This document shows positions 29,369-38,100 of a DNA stretch of 64,000 nt, piece by piece; positions within the stretch are counted from its first letter, which is position 1; every line of letters begins with the position of its first letter. The notes under the pieces are model-generated. The model did no database searches. It was not told the DNA's origin and worked only from the letters and a program-made list of their open reading frames with translations. Location: positions 1,488,001 to 1,552,000 of the forward strand of contig NZ_CP108383.1 of NCBI RefSeq assembly GCF_035958815.1, in the 5' to 3' direction. Source of the stretch: Nocardia sp. NBC_01327. GTDB lineage: Bacteria > Actinomycetota > Actinomycetes > Mycobacteriales > Mycobacteriaceae. Position numbers and translations under genes: made by a program.

Positions 29369-29538
29369 CCCGGCCGAGCCGGACAGCCCGTCTCCCATCC
29401 CTGCAACAGGTATCAGGGCTGTGTGAACCGGACACGTGCTGCGCCGTCGTTGAATTGCGCCGTCCCTGAAATGCGCCGGGTCGAACGGCCGGTGATGCCG
29501 ACCTGCTGTGCGTCCTCACTGAAACAGTCCCGTTCCTT

Positions 29539-29567
29539 TTGCGGAGGTAACGCGGGCCGGATAGTTT
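29539..29567 (+). promoter_or_regulatory. Candidate promoter for the 29598 gene
   Basis: TTGCGG (29539-29544) and TAGTTT (29562-29567) are 17 bp apart and 30 nt ahead of the start codon. The same -10 hexamer is seen before the ESX substrate gene at 31471. Confidence 0.5.
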
Positions 29568-29597
29568 GAGCCCGAATGTGATCGACCGAGGAGGGGC

Positions 29598-30578
29598 ATG
29601 TCCGGCGACGATGCCAGCGGCGCGAACCGTGATCCGGAACGGTTGCGGCGCATTGCCGAGACGGCCCACGCCCATGGTCTCGGCAGGCACCGCAGGGGGT
29701 ACCTCGCGGCGAAAGGCGATGCGCGGCTTGATCTGTACGAGAACGGGTGCACCGTCATCGTCGGCAGGCAGGTGCGGGTGGCGCGGTACGACTCGACCGA
29801 GGTGCGGCAGAAGATCGTTCGGATGCACCGCAACGGGGTGCACACGCACACCTCGTACGAGTATCGGATCACCGATATCCGCGGTGCGGAGATGAAGGTG
29901 ACCGAGGCGATCACGGGCCCGGGGGAGTGGGGCCCGCAATTGGTGGAGGCGGTTGCCGTGCGGCAGGCCGACGGTGCGAGCGACGCCGTGCGGGCCGGTC
30001 ATCGGGTGCAGTTCGGGCCGTGGTGGATTTCCGCCCGCGAGATCGGGGCAGGAAGGAAAACCCTTGCCCTGCAGGAGCTTCGCGCATTCCGAGTGCACCA
30101 GGGCCAGGCGGTCATCGAGGCCGGTGAGCAGACCCGCGTCACCCAGGGCGTCGATGAGATCCCCAACTTCCTGGTGTTCCGGCACGTGCTCCGGCAGGTG
30201 TGCCCGGACCTGCCGGAGTCGGCGGGAAAAGTCTTCGGCCGACGCCGCATGGTGCGCCAGATGAACCAGTTGATCGCCGTCGCCGCGGTGGCCGCCTTCG
30301 GTCTGGCCTGTATGGTCGGCTGGCCGGTGGAGAAGGCGGAGCTGTGCGGGAAGCTGTCCAGACTGCAGGCGGCGCGCTCCGAATTGACCGGTCAGCTCAA
30401 GGATTTGCGCAATGCGGCGGCGAACTACCGGGGCGCCGATCAGGCCGGCGTCCGCGCCGACAGCGATAAGCTGAGCAAATTCACCTCCTCCGGATTCCAC
30501 TGGCTGAAAGCGCAGGATCTGGACGGCGCCACCACTTCGATTCGCACTGTCTGCCAGGCGAATTCATTCTCGAAGTAG
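29598..30578 (+). CDS. DUF6585-like protein with one membrane segment
   Basis: This 326-residue protein is of unknown function. Residues ~25-220 look like the DUF6585-type fold (DLYENGCTVIVGRQVRVARY, a stress on basic/aromatic strands, then TSYEYRITD), a family often found in actinobacteria. One membrane helix follows near residues 230-248 (LIAVAAVAAFGLACMVGW) and then an extracytoplasmic helical tail (~75 residues) with two Cys (CGKLS and TVCQAN) that could form a disulphide. GAGGAGGGG lies 4 nt ahead of the ATG. A 52-residue membrane protein follows after 10 nt. The family call is by eye. Confidence 0.65.
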   Translation: MSGDDASGANRDPERLRRIAETAHAHGLGRHRRGYLAAKGDARLDLYENGCTVIVGRQVRVARYDSTEVRQKIVRMHRNGVHTHTSYEYRITDIRGAEMKVTEAITGPGEWGPQLVEAVAVRQADGASDAVRAGHRVQFGPWWISAREIGAGRKTLALQELRAFRVHQGQAVIEAGEQTRVTQGVDEIPNFLVFRHVLRQVCPDLPESAGKVFGRRRMVRQMNQLIAVAAVAAFGLACMVGWPVEKAELCGKLSRLQAARSELTGQLKDLRNAAANYRGADQAGVRADSDKLSKFTSSGFHWLKAQDLDGATTSIRTVCQANSFSK

Positions 30579-30588
30579 GGCCGCACCG

Positions 30589-30747
30589 ATGAACCGTGAT
30601 CTGCAAAGCCTGCTGCTGGGCGCCGGCACCCTGACCCTCGGCATTCTGGCCATGGTCCTCACCACCAGCTGGATATGGCCGATCGTCATTCTGGTGCTCG
30701 GCGTCATCGGCGTAATCCTCGCCCTGATCACCCCGGCCCGCGATTGA
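30589..30747 (+). CDS. Small 52-residue membrane protein
   Basis: A short open frame 10 nt after the preceding gene. After a polar start (MNRDLQS) it contains two membrane helices: LLLGAGTLTLGILAMVL and WPIVILVLGVIGVILALI, ending TPARD. Length, composition and tight spacing suggest it is a real gene co-transcribed with the DUF6585-like protein. No function is recognised. The upstream sequence has only a weak ribosome site. Confidence 0.6.
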   Translation: MNRDLQSLLLGAGTLTLGILAMVLTTSWIWPIVILVLGVIGVILALITPARD

Positions 30748-30752
30748 GCACG

Positions 30753-30857
30753 TCAGACGAATAACGTCAGCCGACCCGAATGTGCCTGACCCCCACCAGC
30801 GCCCGCCGCGGTCTGTGTCTTACCGCCTCCGAACGGCCCATTGATCCACAGCAGCAT
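30753..30857 (-). pseudogene. N-terminal remnant of a P-loop ATPase/kinase
   Basis: On the minus strand an ATG at 30857 opens 34 residues starting LLWINGPFGGGKTQTA, the characteristic N-terminus with Walker A of an actinobacterial AAA/kinase-like family. After ~17 residues the sequence becomes unrelated and stops. The rest of the gene is gone; the DNA around it (30748-30903) has no other gene. Confidence 0.65.
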
Positions 30858-30903
30858 GCCCGCCACCCTAGCGAGGGTCGGGCGTGGTCGCCGTTCGCGC
30901 AGT

Positions 30904-31347
30904 TCAGCCTTCGAGCAGCAGTGTCACAGGCCCGTCATTGATCAGCTCCACATGCATATGCGCCCCGAAGCGTCCGGTCGCCACCGTGGCTCCCAGCTCG
31001 CGCAGAGTAGCCGCGAAGACCTCGACCAGCGGTTCGGCGACCGCGCCGGGCGCCGCGGCATTCCATGAGGGCCGCCGCCCCTTGGCGGTGTCGGCATACA
31101 GCGTGAACTGACTGATCACCAGAATCGGCGCACCCAGATCGGCGGCCGATCGTTCACCGTCGAGTATGCGCAGCCGGAACAGCTTGTCTGCCAGAGCTTT
31201 CGCCGTGGCCTCGCCGTCACCGTGCGTCACTCCGACCAGCGCGACCAGCCCGTGCGGCGCACCGTGCGCGGCCGGATCGATCCGCCCCACCACCTCATCG
31301 CCGACCGTCACCTGCGCCGAACTCACCCGCTGCACCAGTACCCGCAC
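30904..31347 (-). CDS. dtd: D-aminoacyl-tRNA deacylase
   Basis: This 147-residue enzyme hydrolyses D-aminoacyl-tRNAs (and Gly-tRNA-Ala), protecting translation. It has the SQFTLYAD motif and the cross-subunit NDGPVT motif, so both parts of the active site are present. The GTG start at 31347 opens with [14 protein letters not shown], the family N-terminus. It is transcribed divergently from the ESX island; no downstream terminator is evident before the P-loop remnant. Confidence 0.96.
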   Translation of the reverse strand: MRVLVQRVSSAQVTVGDEVVGRIDPAAHGAPHGLVALVGVTHGDGEATAKALADKLFRLRILDGERSAADLGAPILVISQFTLYADTAKGRRPSWNAAAPGAVAEPLVEVFAATLRELGATVATGRFGAHMHVELINDGPVTLLLEG

Positions 31348-31382
31348 AACTGCCGATCATCGCAGATGATGTTTCTCAGACG

Positions 31383-31412
31383 TTGAATTTCCTTGCGCGC
31401 CATCGGTAGTTT
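31383..31412 (+). promoter_or_regulatory. Candidate promoter of the ESX island
   Basis: TTGAAT (31383-31388) and TAGTTT (31407-31412) are 18 bp apart, ~58 nt ahead of the 31471 start, in the spacer shared with divergent dtd. Confidence 0.45.
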
Positions 31413-31470
31413 ACGAACGTACGGTGTGCTGGCAGGCACAGCTGAAACGGGCGGAGCGGCATAGTTACCG

Positions 31471-33396
31471 ATGGCACCTGACATTAAAGACCTCACGGCA
31501 TGGGCGGGCCTGCGAACTTCGGCGGGGGCGTCCGCGGACCCGCTGCTCTTCGATCCCAAGGCGGCTACGCAGGCGATTCAGGCGTGCGCCGACATGATCG
31601 GCGCCATGCGCAAGTTCCGCAAGATGGCGACCGACGGCAAGCTCAACAGCATGGATCCGATCGGCGATTTGACCTCGGGCTCGCTGCTCGCCTCGGCGTA
31701 CAGCAATCACGGCACCGAACTGCTGGATTCGATCGACGCCCACATCACGATCCTCACGGATATGGCGGAGACGTTCCGGGCCGCGTCCAAGTCGTATCTG
31801 GCGGCGGACAATGCCTCGAAGGAACAGTTCCAGGCCGCGGACCTGGACAAGATCCAGATGCCCACGACTCCGGCGGCGCTGGACTACAAGGCGCCGCAGA
31901 AGGCCGCGCCGGGCGCCTACGAGGAGCAGAGCCTGCCCAAGGGACTCCAGAACTACTCGGGCGCCAAGGAATCCGTTCCCATTCACCTGGAGAACAAGGA
32001 TTCGATGAGCTGGGAGCAGCTCTACGATCTGGGGCAGTCACTGGCTCCCGATACCTATTCCAATGCGGGCGAGCTGTGGAAGTCGATGTCCGGCTGGGTG
32101 GATGACAAGCTCGGCACTTTCGGGAACCAGATGCAGTCGCTCAACAAGTACTGGTCGGGTGGCGGTTTCGATCAGGCGCAGGCGGCGATCACGGCCTATG
32201 CCGGACAGGTCGAACCGCTCCGGAACACCATGGAGCTGCTGGGCGAGAGCATGCATTACACCTCGGCGTGGATGTCCTCCACCCAGTTCTCCATGCCGAC
32301 GCAGCGGAAGCAGCCCTGGAATTGCGATAAGAGTGGGGCGCTGCACGATGAGCAGCACTACTTCGATCGCGACTACCTGCAGCCGCTGAAGTCGACGGCC
32401 GCGGTGATACCGGTGGTGTCGAATCCGATTCCGGTGGCCAAGCCCGGGGCGATTCCGGCCAACGATCCGGGTAAAGATCCTGGCAAGGACCCGGGTAAAG
32501 ATCCAGGAAAGGACCCGGGCAAAAATCCTGGCACCGATCCTGGCAAAGATCCCGGAACGGATCCGGGGAAGGATCCCGGCACGAATCCCGGGAAAGATCC
32601 GGGCACGAATCCCGGCGCCAATCCCGGGGCGGGCCCGGGAACCTCACCCGGCTCCGCGCCGAAGTCGAATGTTGCCGCGCCGAAGCTCCCGGCCAGCCTC
32701 GCGTCCGATCCGAATGCCAATCCGGCCGCGACCACCGACCCGAACGCCGCTCAGCCGCAGGCCACCGTTCCCGCCTACACGAATCCGGCGGCGACCACCC
32801 CGGCTGTGACGGCGACCCCGGTGTCCGCCGGTACCTCGACGTCGGACAGCGGCCAGGGCCTCTCGACGCTCACCAGTCTGCTGAGCAGTCTGGCCAGCGC
32901 GGGATCGACTGTGATGCAGCAGCTTCCGACGCTGCTCACGCAGCTCGACTCCGCACTGCAGACGGGCAATACCTCCGAGCTTTCGCAATTGCTCGGAGTG
33001 TCCCAGGACAAGGTGACGGCGGCCCTCGCGCAAATTCAGCAGTCGCCCGACAAGCTGGCAGAGTTGTCGCAGCTGATGGGCCTGACGTCCGCGCCGGATG
33101 CGGCGGTGCCCGCCGCGGGACTGCCCGCCGATGTCACCTCCTCCGGCGCGGCGCTGGCGACGCCCGACGCCGCACAGGTGACAGGCGCACCCTCGCTGAC
33201 CAATCTGTTCCCGCGCGCGGGCATCGACGGCAGCCTGGTACAGCCGGTTTTCGGTGTGACAGCGGGGCTTTCGGACGGCGTCCTGTCCGATTCCGTGACG
33301 TCGGGTGCGGATGCGGAAGTCCCGCCGGTCGACTTCCTCAGTGCACTGAGCCATATCGGTGAGGCGCCGGCCGACATTCCGGCGGTCGAGGCATGA
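31471..33396 (+). CDS. Putative ESX (type VII) substrate with WXG100-like N-terminus and DPGK repeats
   Basis: This 641-residue protein has no Sec signal. Residues ~25-125 form a helical hairpin-like region with a type VII secretion motif YxxxD at 109-113 (YLAAD). Residues ~185-300 hold a second helical region. Residues ~345-410 are a low-complexity array of DPGK/DPGT/NPGK units, then a Pro/Ala/Thr linker, and a helical C-terminus (~470-560) before the final DGSLVQPVFGVTAG section. The stop overlaps the EspG-like gene by 4 bp. It shares its layout and PGK repeats with the protein at 62329. Function unknown; the ESX call rests on the motif, fold prediction by eye and neighbours. Confidence 0.7.
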   Translation: MAPDIKDLTAWAGLRTSAGASADPLLFDPKAATQAIQACADMIGAMRKFRKMATDGKLNSMDPIGDLTSGSLLASAYSNHGTELLDSIDAHITILTDMAETFRAASKSYLAADNASKEQFQAADLDKIQMPTTPAALDYKAPQKAAPGAYEEQSLPKGLQNYSGAKESVPIHLENKDSMSWEQLYDLGQSLAPDTYSNAGELWKSMSGWVDDKLGTFGNQMQSLNKYWSGGGFDQAQAAITAYAGQVEPLRNTMELLGESMHYTSAWMSSTQFSMPTQRKQPWNCDKSGALHDEQHYFDRDYLQPLKSTAAVIPVVSNPIPVAKPGAIPANDPGKDPGKDPGKDPGKDPGKNPGTDPGKDPGTDPGKDPGTNPGKDPGTNPGANPGAGPGTSPGSAPKSNVAAPKLPASLASDPNANPAATTDPNAAQPQATVPAYTNPAATTPAVTATPVSAGTSTSDSGQGLSTLTSLLSSLASAGSTVMQQLPTLLTQLDSALQTGNTSELSQLLGVSQDKVTAALAQIQQSPDKLAELSQLMGLTSAPDAAVPAAGLPADVTSSGAALATPDAAQVTGAPSLTNLFPRAGIDGSLVQPVFGVTAGLSDGVLSDSVTSGADAEVPPVDFLSALSHIGEAPADIPAVEA

Positions 33397-34184
33397 GGTG
33401 GGAGTTCACCGACGTCGAATTCAAGGTGCTGTGCAATCGGTACCGGTCCGGGGCGATGCCCTCGCCCTTCCTGTACCTCAGTCGCACACCGCTGCTCGAC
33501 GACTATCTGCGTGAGCTCGCGGAGATCGGGGACGCTCTCGACGAGCGGCTGGAGCCAGGTTTCGCCGCGGTCTTCGATACGGTCGCGCGCCCAGAAGTCT
33601 TCGTCGGCATGCACGGCTGGCGGGACAGCGATATCGACAATCCGAAAACGCACCTGCGGGTGCACGGGGTGCGGAGCGGCAGGCGGGCCTGCGTTCTCAC
33701 GCAGCAGCCGGGTGAAACGGTGGATCACGGTGGGGCGGTGACCCTCATCGAATGTGAACCCGAGGAACTTCCCGGCCTCCTGGTCGCGCAATTGCCCGAG
33801 GTCGAGGCCGGGCGATTGCCCGAGATCTCGATCGTCACCGAACCGCCCGAACCGGATCCGTACGCCAATTCCCGTTCCGCGGCTTTCGACAGTTTCGACG
33901 ACACCACCGAAAGCCGCAGTCTCACTTTCCTGTCCACGCCGGCGGAGCTGACCGGCGCGCTGCAGGTCCTGCAGGGCCGCTCCAAATACGGTCCGCGCGG
34001 TATCGCGGAATCGACCGTGGTGTGGCGTGACCTGCCCGGTGACGGTCGCTACCTGATCGACCTGGACAGCCCGGCCCGCTCGGCGGTGGGTGTGACCACC
34101 CGCCGGTTCGCCGATCACCTCGAGCGGACCATCGACCGCATCCTGTGGCATATGGAAGCCCGGGGCGAAGAAGAAGAGCACTGA
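33393..34184 (+). CDS. EspG-like ESX secretion chaperone
   Basis: This 263-residue cytoplasmic protein resembles the EspG family, which binds ESX substrates (PE-PPE heterodimers in mycobacteria) before secretion. Seen: the start RWEFTDVEFKVLCNRYRSGAMPSPF, VARPEVFVGMHGW, and LLVAQLPEVEAGRLPEISI, matching the LLP-x-PG strand-turn of EspG; the C-terminus has GPRGIAESTVVWRDLPGDGRYLI. The ATG overlaps the previous stop (ATGA), so the likely client is the upstream substrate. No PE or PPE gene is visible in the window. Confidence 0.78.
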   Translation: MRWEFTDVEFKVLCNRYRSGAMPSPFLYLSRTPLLDDYLRELAEIGDALDERLEPGFAAVFDTVARPEVFVGMHGWRDSDIDNPKTHLRVHGVRSGRRACVLTQQPGETVDHGGAVTLIECEPEELPGLLVAQLPEVEAGRLPEISIVTEPPEPDPYANSRSAAFDSFDDTTESRSLTFLSTPAELTGALQVLQGRSKYGPRGIAESTVVWRDLPGDGRYLIDLDSPARSAVGVTTRRFADHLERTIDRILWHMEARGEEEEH

Positions 34185-34188
34185 CGCC

Positions 34189-34208
34189 GGTGCGGTGACC
34201 GCCGCACC
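34189..34208 (+). terminator. Weak hairpin after the EspG-like gene
   Basis: A 7-bp stem GGTGCGG / CCGCACC with a 6-nt loop, 4 nt after the stop. It could attenuate transcription before the WXG100-like gene; the remaining spacer to 34325 shows nothing else clear. Confidence 0.45.
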
Positions 34209-34325
34209 GTTCTGCCTCCTGCTCGAATCAGCACTCGCCGTTCATATTCCAGCTACTGACTGGTTGCTCTGACCTGACAGGCTCGCTCTGCTCACAGTGC
34301 GTCGGAGTAGCGGAGGTGGCTTGTT

Positions 34326-34640
34326 GTGGCTGACCGGCTGAAGGCTTATTCGGATCTGCTGACTACCGCGGCCGCGAAGACCGGCGCCGTTCGGGACAGC
34401 ATCGACACCGTGGTCAAGACGCTGACCGCCAGCGCTGACGGGCGCGGCGAGCCCTGGGGCAACGACAGTCTCGGCAAGAACTTCGCCGACGGGGCCAACG
34501 GCTACCTCAAGAGTCGCGAGAACATTATCGACGGCGCCAACAATATGGCCGGTACGTTCGACAACTTCTCCAAGGGCCAGACCGATGCGGCGGCGCAGCT
34601 GACCAGTATGGATCAGGGCAATAGCGACGGCTTCAAGTGA
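34326..34640 (+). CDS. WXG100-like ESX protein
   Basis: This 104-residue all-helical protein is of ESX partner type. The turn between two predicted helices reads EPWGNDSLGKNFADGANGY, with W44-G45 in place of WxG, followed by the GxxFAxxY pattern of WXG100-related families. There is no C-terminal YxxxD/E (Y60 is followed by LKSRE). The start is GTG at 34326 with GGAGGTGG 7-10 nt upstream; a TTG 3 nt earlier is an alternative. It is the probable secretion partner of the N-terminal domain of the giant protein two genes on, as small WXG100-like genes precede CpnT-type toxins. Confidence 0.78.
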   Translation: MADRLKAYSDLLTTAAAKTGAVRDSIDTVVKTLTASADGRGEPWGNDSLGKNFADGANGYLKSRENIIDGANNMAGTFDNFSKGQTDAAAQLTSMDQGNSDGFK

Positions 34641-34650
34641 GTTCTGCGCT

Positions 34651-35136
34651 ATGAGCAACGAATTCGCCAAGGCCAACCTCGCCGACATTCTGGAGGGCTT
34701 CGCCGACCAGATGCAGACCATCACCAAGCTGCAGCGTGAGCGCGCGGCCCTGACGGCGTCCGCGACCGTCCGGGGTAAGCGGGTGACGGTGACGGTGAAT
34801 GCCGACGGCACGCTGATCGAGGTCAAATTCGGTTCCGGCATAGAGGATCTGGAGTATCCGGAGATCGCCAAGGCCGTAGTGGAGGCCGCGCAGCAGGCGT
34901 CGGCGGAGGTGGCCCAGCGCGGTCGCGAGGTGATGGCGCCGGTATCGAAGAACCGGGATCGCCTGCCCAAGTTGACCGATCTGATTCCGGGTATGCCCGA
35001 TCTGAGCCGCGAGCTGGCTGTGCCGGAGCCACCGGTGGTATCGACCGCACCGCCGAAGGCGCCGGAACGCACTGCGGCACAGCAGGATTCCACGGCATCC
35101 CAGCGCACCGGCGGGGCCACCGACCGCGGATGGTGA
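34651..35136 (+). CDS. YbaB/EbfC family protein in ESX locus
   Basis: This 161-residue protein has a YbaB/EbfC-type core (~5-100): a helix, then VRGKRVTVTVNADGTLIEVKF and a long helix ending REVMAPVSKNR. A disordered Pro/Ala tail follows. YbaB/EbfC proteins bind DNA as nucleoid-associated dimers, but variants with tails recur in actinobacterial type VII toxin loci, where their role is unsettled. It lies 10 nt after the WXG100-like gene and 28 nt before the giant gene, so it is almost certainly co-transcribed. Confidence 0.8.
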   Translation: MSNEFAKANLADILEGFADQMQTITKLQRERAALTASATVRGKRVTVTVNADGTLIEVKFGSGIEDLEYPEIAKAVVEAAQQASAEVAQRGREVMAPVSKNRDRLPKLTDLIPGMPDLSRELAVPEPPVVSTAPPKAPERTAAQQDSTASQRTGGATDRGW

Positions 35137-35164
35137 TCTCGCGCGGTGAGGTGATCGATCCGCC

Positions 35165-38100
35165 ATGATCGAACTGCCCTCGGAACTCGAATGGCTGGGC
35201 TACCTCGTCGGCATGGAATGGCCGCAGGGCAATGAAGACGAGATGTGGGGCCTGGCGGGTGACTGGCGTACCGCCGGTGCCGGCCTGCTCAATACGCTTT
35301 CCCAGGTCGATGATGCGCGCTATGCGACGCTCGCCTCCTATCCGGACGGTGACGGCGTCCAGGCGATGGCCGATGCCTTCGATCTGCTGAGCGGCAAGAC
35401 CAAACAGGACGGCAGTACCTCCATTCCGGATCTGGCGGGGTACTTCAGTCAGATCGGTGATTCGGTCGATCAGACCGGGACCCAGGTCCAATACACCAAG
35501 GTCATGTTCTATTCGTCGCTGGTGCTGATGGCGGCGGATTTCGCTGCGGCGTGGATCTTTCCGCCCACCGCGCCCGCCGTGGAGGCGGCGGTCACGGCGA
35601 TGACCCGGGTCGCCGTGCGCATCATCGGCGAAGAGGCCGTGGCCGCCATCAAGGGGTTCGTCGGCAGGCTGCTCGCCTCGAGCCTGGTGAAATTCCTGGT
35701 CAAGCACGTGGCGATCAATATGGCGCTCGGCACCGTTCAGGATCTCGGCATCCAGGCGTGGCAGGTGTCGGAGGGGCACCGCTCGGGCGTCAACTGGACG
35801 CAGGTCGGCGTCACCGCGATCAGCTCGGGGGCTGGCGGTGCGGTGGCCGGTCCGGCGGGTGAGGCGCTGGGTGGTGCGCTCGGCAAGGCGGGTGTCAATC
35901 ATCTGCTGGCCGGGGCGATCACGGGTCTGGGCGCCGGGGCCATCGGCTCCGTCGGCGGATTCGCCGCGGGCACCGCCGCGCAGTTCGGCTTCGACTGGGC
36001 GCAGCACGGCTGGGACAAGGCGACGGAGAACCTCGCCGCGACCAAATTCGATCCGCGCATGCTCACCCAGGGTCTGTCGAACGGTGCGATGTCGGGCATG
36101 AATCATGCTGCCGCGCACAGCTTTATGGAGCCCCGCGTCGCCAATATGCGCGCGGGCATCCCCGATATGTCGAATATCGGCTACCGCCCGGATATTTCGA
36201 GCCTCACCGACCACGGCGTCCCTGGCGAACACCTCGGCGCCGCCCCCGATTCGACCCTCGGCAGCGATGGCAGCGCCCCGCGGCCCGACGTCAGCGCCGC
36301 ACCGGATTCCCGTGCAGGTGCCCCCGCGGACCAGGGCGGATCCGCCGACACCCGAAGCGCCGCACCGGATTCCCACTCCCCAGCGTCCGACGGCACCGGT
36401 GCGGCCAACGACGGCCGGGCCGCCGCTGCCCCCGACGGCAGCGGAACCTCGGGTCGAGCCGACTCACCCGACGGCACAACACATCCCGCCGGTGCACCGG
36501 ACGGCGCCACGCATCCGGCAGGCGCTCCCGATACCAGCGCCAACGCCGCGCACTCTCCGGCCGACGCTTCCCAGCCGTCCGCGCCCGAGCCGTCCGCGCC
36601 GATCGCAACGATAGAAACCACACCCGCCGCCGCGCCGAGTGCGCCCGCAGGTGGTGAAACCTCCAGTTCTGCAAGCTCTTCCGCGCAACCCGTCACGTCC
36701 GGCTCAACCGCCGCACCCGCCTCGGCGGCGCCTGCCTCGCAGACCTCTCCCTCCTCGACAACCGGCGGAGGAACGACCACAGCCTCGGACTCGACCAGCC
36801 GCGCCGCATCGGCAGGCGGCGACTCGTCCTCGGGTGGCGATTCGACCACCCGCGCGGCCGCCGCCGAGCCGGCCGCACCCGGCGCCGACTCGACTCTCCG
36901 CGCGGCATCGACCTCCGGAGCGGACACGACCTCCGGCACGGAAACCAGCACCGGCACAGACTCGGCCACACGTGCGGCCGCAGTCCCGGCAGCAGCACCC
37001 GACTCGTCCGCCCACCTGGCGACCACAACGGCCGATGCCCCGGCCTCGGGCGCAGCGACCACGTCCCCGGGCGCGGCAACCTCCGCCGCCGCGACCTCCA
37101 GCGGCACAACGACTTCCAGCGCCACGAGCGGCTCCGGCGCCCCCCAGCACGTGGCAAGCCCATCGGATTCACGCAGCGCAGCCCCAGACACGGCCCGCCC
37201 CAGCGACACCCGCCCCGCCGCCCCCGCCGACAGCCCCCGCACCGCCCCCGACTCCCGTGCCACAACCCCCCGAGCCGGTGACGCAACCCGCACCGACTCC
37301 TCCCGCCCAGCATCGGACCCCCGCTCTCCCGACGCCCGCACAGCCCCCACCCGCGCCGCCGACCCGGCACCCGCCTCCCTCAGGCCCGCAGCCGACACCA
37401 CGATCGCGAGCACCGATGCACCCGATTCCGCGGCCCCGCATCGGGACAATGCCGCCGAAAGCCCGCTCCCCGCACCAGAATCCGATCTCACGACCTCGCC
37501 GAATGTCACGGACCCCGAGGCCCCGCGCACCGATGCACCGGATTCGTCGACCGAGCACACCGGTGCCGCCGACACCCATACGCGGCCCACCGATCCGAAC
37601 ACCGGCACCGACTCCGATCCATCGCGGAATGCCGACTCGAACGTTGCCCGAACAGCATCGGACGACGCTTCCGATCCCCAGGCCCGCAACTCCGCCGAAC
37701 CGGACGCCCCACAGCAGAACACCGGCGAAGGCCCAGCCTCCCGAGCAGCCGAGCACGACAACGCGCCACCGAAGCCGGAGCAGGACGCAGGCCCCCACGC
37801 GCCTGAAGCAGAGGATCTCAGCGGCGCCGAGCCGAAGGCGGACGAAGCCTCAGCTACCCGAGGGCCTGAGGCCGATGACACCCACAGCGCGGAGCCGAAG
37901 CATGACGAAGGCTCAGCGGCACGGGGGCCGGAGGCTGACGACACCCATCGCGCGCAGCCGAGGGCCGACGAGGGCGCAGATACCCGCGATGACGTTCGCG
38001 GGGTGCAGCCGAAGGGTGAGGACGTCATCGGTGAGCGCGCGTCCGAGGGCGACGAGGCTTCTGATGCGGAGCCGAAGGCGGATGACCGGGCAGGCTCGCA

